Below are positions 21,225-22,056 of a stretch of 22,056 nucleotides of DNA, in pieces (the first letter of the stretch is position 1; every line of letters begins with the position of its first letter). This stretch comes from Poteriospumella lacustris (Eukaryota; Sar; Chrysophyceae; Chromulinales; Dinobryaceae). Made by a program: the position numbers and the translations under genes. Below the pieces are notes generated by a model. That model was not told the DNA's origin, did not search any database, and saw nothing but the letters and a program-made list of their open reading frames with translations. The stretch covers positions 1-22,056 of the forward strand of contig SMOI01000085.1 of assembly GCA_008000375.1 (NCBI GenBank), read 5' to 3'.

Positions 21225-22056
21225 ATGTCATCGTGCTTAACCCAGAATGGATTTCCCCCGACCGACCCTTGGATTTCTAACGGGTGAGTTCTGATTATAG
21301 ATTTTTGCCTTTGCATGGAAAGCGCTGATGATTGCTGTCGTTTTTCTCACTCCTCATCAGTGGCTTTGTCCTCGTCATCATCGCGGTGGGAGTCATGTTC
21401 TGGGGGATGGCATTTATTTGCGAAGAATACAGTGTCCCAGCGATTACTGTCTTCTGCAAAAGGAATAATTTGTCAGATGATGTTGCAGGTGCGATATTCA
21501 TCGGGACAGGGCTCTCCCTTCCAGTGATGTTCTCCACATTCGTTGCCTTGTTTGTCGAAGATTCATCCATTGGCGTTGGAACGGTGGTAGGAGGCAATGT
21601 TTTCAACCACTTAATCAATGTGTCGTGTGGCATTGCCGCGGCTCCCAGTCGAAGGATGTCCATTGATAGCGTCGTATTTGCCCGCGAGAATGCATTTTAC
21701 TTGTTGTCAAACATACTGGTGATTTGGGCGGTGGATTCCAACTTGACACACGCATTTTCTCATGCATTTCAACGAGAAACTTGGAACCAATGTCTCTCGG
21801 TAGCATTAATACCGTCATTAGTCTTGGTATTGCATTATGTCTTGTATGGAGTGGTGGAAGTGTGCTTTCAAACGTGGCGCGAGTGCTTTCAACAGTGGCT
21901 GTTGCGATGGAAACGCAACACTGCAGCGATGACCGATCGATCACCATTGTCTGCAGGTCACTATTCATCGGATATACGAAGCGTTGAAGACTCGGATGTC
22001 GAAATGGTGCAGCCTTCGTTGCATGTCACCACGACGCGTCGTCGACGATCCGTGTC
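21225..22056 (+). CDS. K+-dependent Na+/Ca2+ exchanger-like protein (SLC24/CaCA family), 5' part, runs off window
   Basis: CaCA-family proteins exchange Ca2+ for Na+ (with K+ in the SLC24 branch) across membranes. The gene is read as 21225-21283 joined to 21361-22056, giving at least 251 residues; the frame is open at the edge. NGFPPTDPW followed by a membrane segment matches the SLC24 N-terminus (FPPD). ICEEYSVPAI corresponds to the family's CDEYFVPSL. LSDDVAGAIF, GTGLSLPVMF and VGTVVGGNVFN form the first alpha repeat. Two more hydrophobic segments follow (near AFYLLSNILVIWAV and SVALIPSLVLVLHYVLYG). The last stretch, with RRRRS, looks like the start of the large cytoplasmic loop. The second alpha repeat is expected beyond 22056. 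Val75 stands where the family has Glu in APELFTS. The Met at 21225 is only the first in this exon; an upstream exon spliced at AG 21244-21245, supplying a signal peptide, is equally possible. Confidence 0.82.
21284..21360 (+). other. 77-bp spliceosomal intron in the exchanger gene
   Basis: The donor is GTGAGT and the acceptor is preceded by the pyrimidine-rich TTTTTCTCACTCCTCATCAG. Unspliced, both sides reach stop codons. Splicing joins PTDPWISNG to GFVLVIIAVGVMF and carries the FPP motif into the first membrane helix, as in SLC24 exchangers. The split codon is GG|T (phase 2). Confidence 0.87.

Noticed and set aside
21295-21968. Minus-strand frames of 117-122 codons opposite the exchanger
   Set aside because: The plus strand encodes a clear alpha-repeat transporter with matching splice sites, so these are antisense shadows.

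Overview
The window looks like nuclear DNA of a flagellated eukaryotic microbe. A stramenopile, most likely an oomycete, fits best. The reasons are very long coding regions with few short GT-AG introns (63 and 77 bp), an axonemal dynein, a Pro-Thr-repeat surface glycoprotein of the kind common in oomycetes and diatoms, and CATT/pyrimidine initiator-like motifs upstream of one gene. This placement is inference from gene content, not from a marker gene.

Layout. Bases 18-12413 (minus) hold one complete gene for an inner-arm axonemal dynein heavy chain of 4110 residues. It reads as two exons joined across a 63-bp intron (11586-11648); the joined frame restores the conserved tail-to-linker sequence. 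Bases 12414-14216 are a gene-free gap of 1.8 kb. It holds the dynein upstream region, a 21-base T run, two diverged copies of a short sequence with inverted ends, two perfect palindromes, and the 3' flank of the next gene with a stem-loop. Bases 14217-20585 (minus) are one uninterrupted reading frame of 2122 residues: a secreted, single-pass membrane protein with a Pro-Thr-rich stalk, a large ectodomain with a REJ-like region, an oligo-arginine site, one transmembrane segment and a Ser-rich tail. Bases 20586 to about 21224 are a divergent intergenic region. From about 21225 to the right edge (plus) lies the 5' part of a K+-dependent Na+/Ca2+ exchanger-like gene (SLC24/CaCA family), with a 77-bp intron and the first alpha repeat. 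The gene runs off the window.

How the genes relate. The dynein is a flagellar motor. The other two are surface or membrane proteins in head-to-head orientation, so they could share a promoter region. Nothing in the sequence proves a common pathway. No new multi-gene system is evident. The most notable point is that the exchanger's alpha-1 repeat has Val where the family has its cation-binding Glu. Next in interest are the REJ-like glycoprotein and the palindromes and paired repeats of the 12.4-14.2 kb gap.
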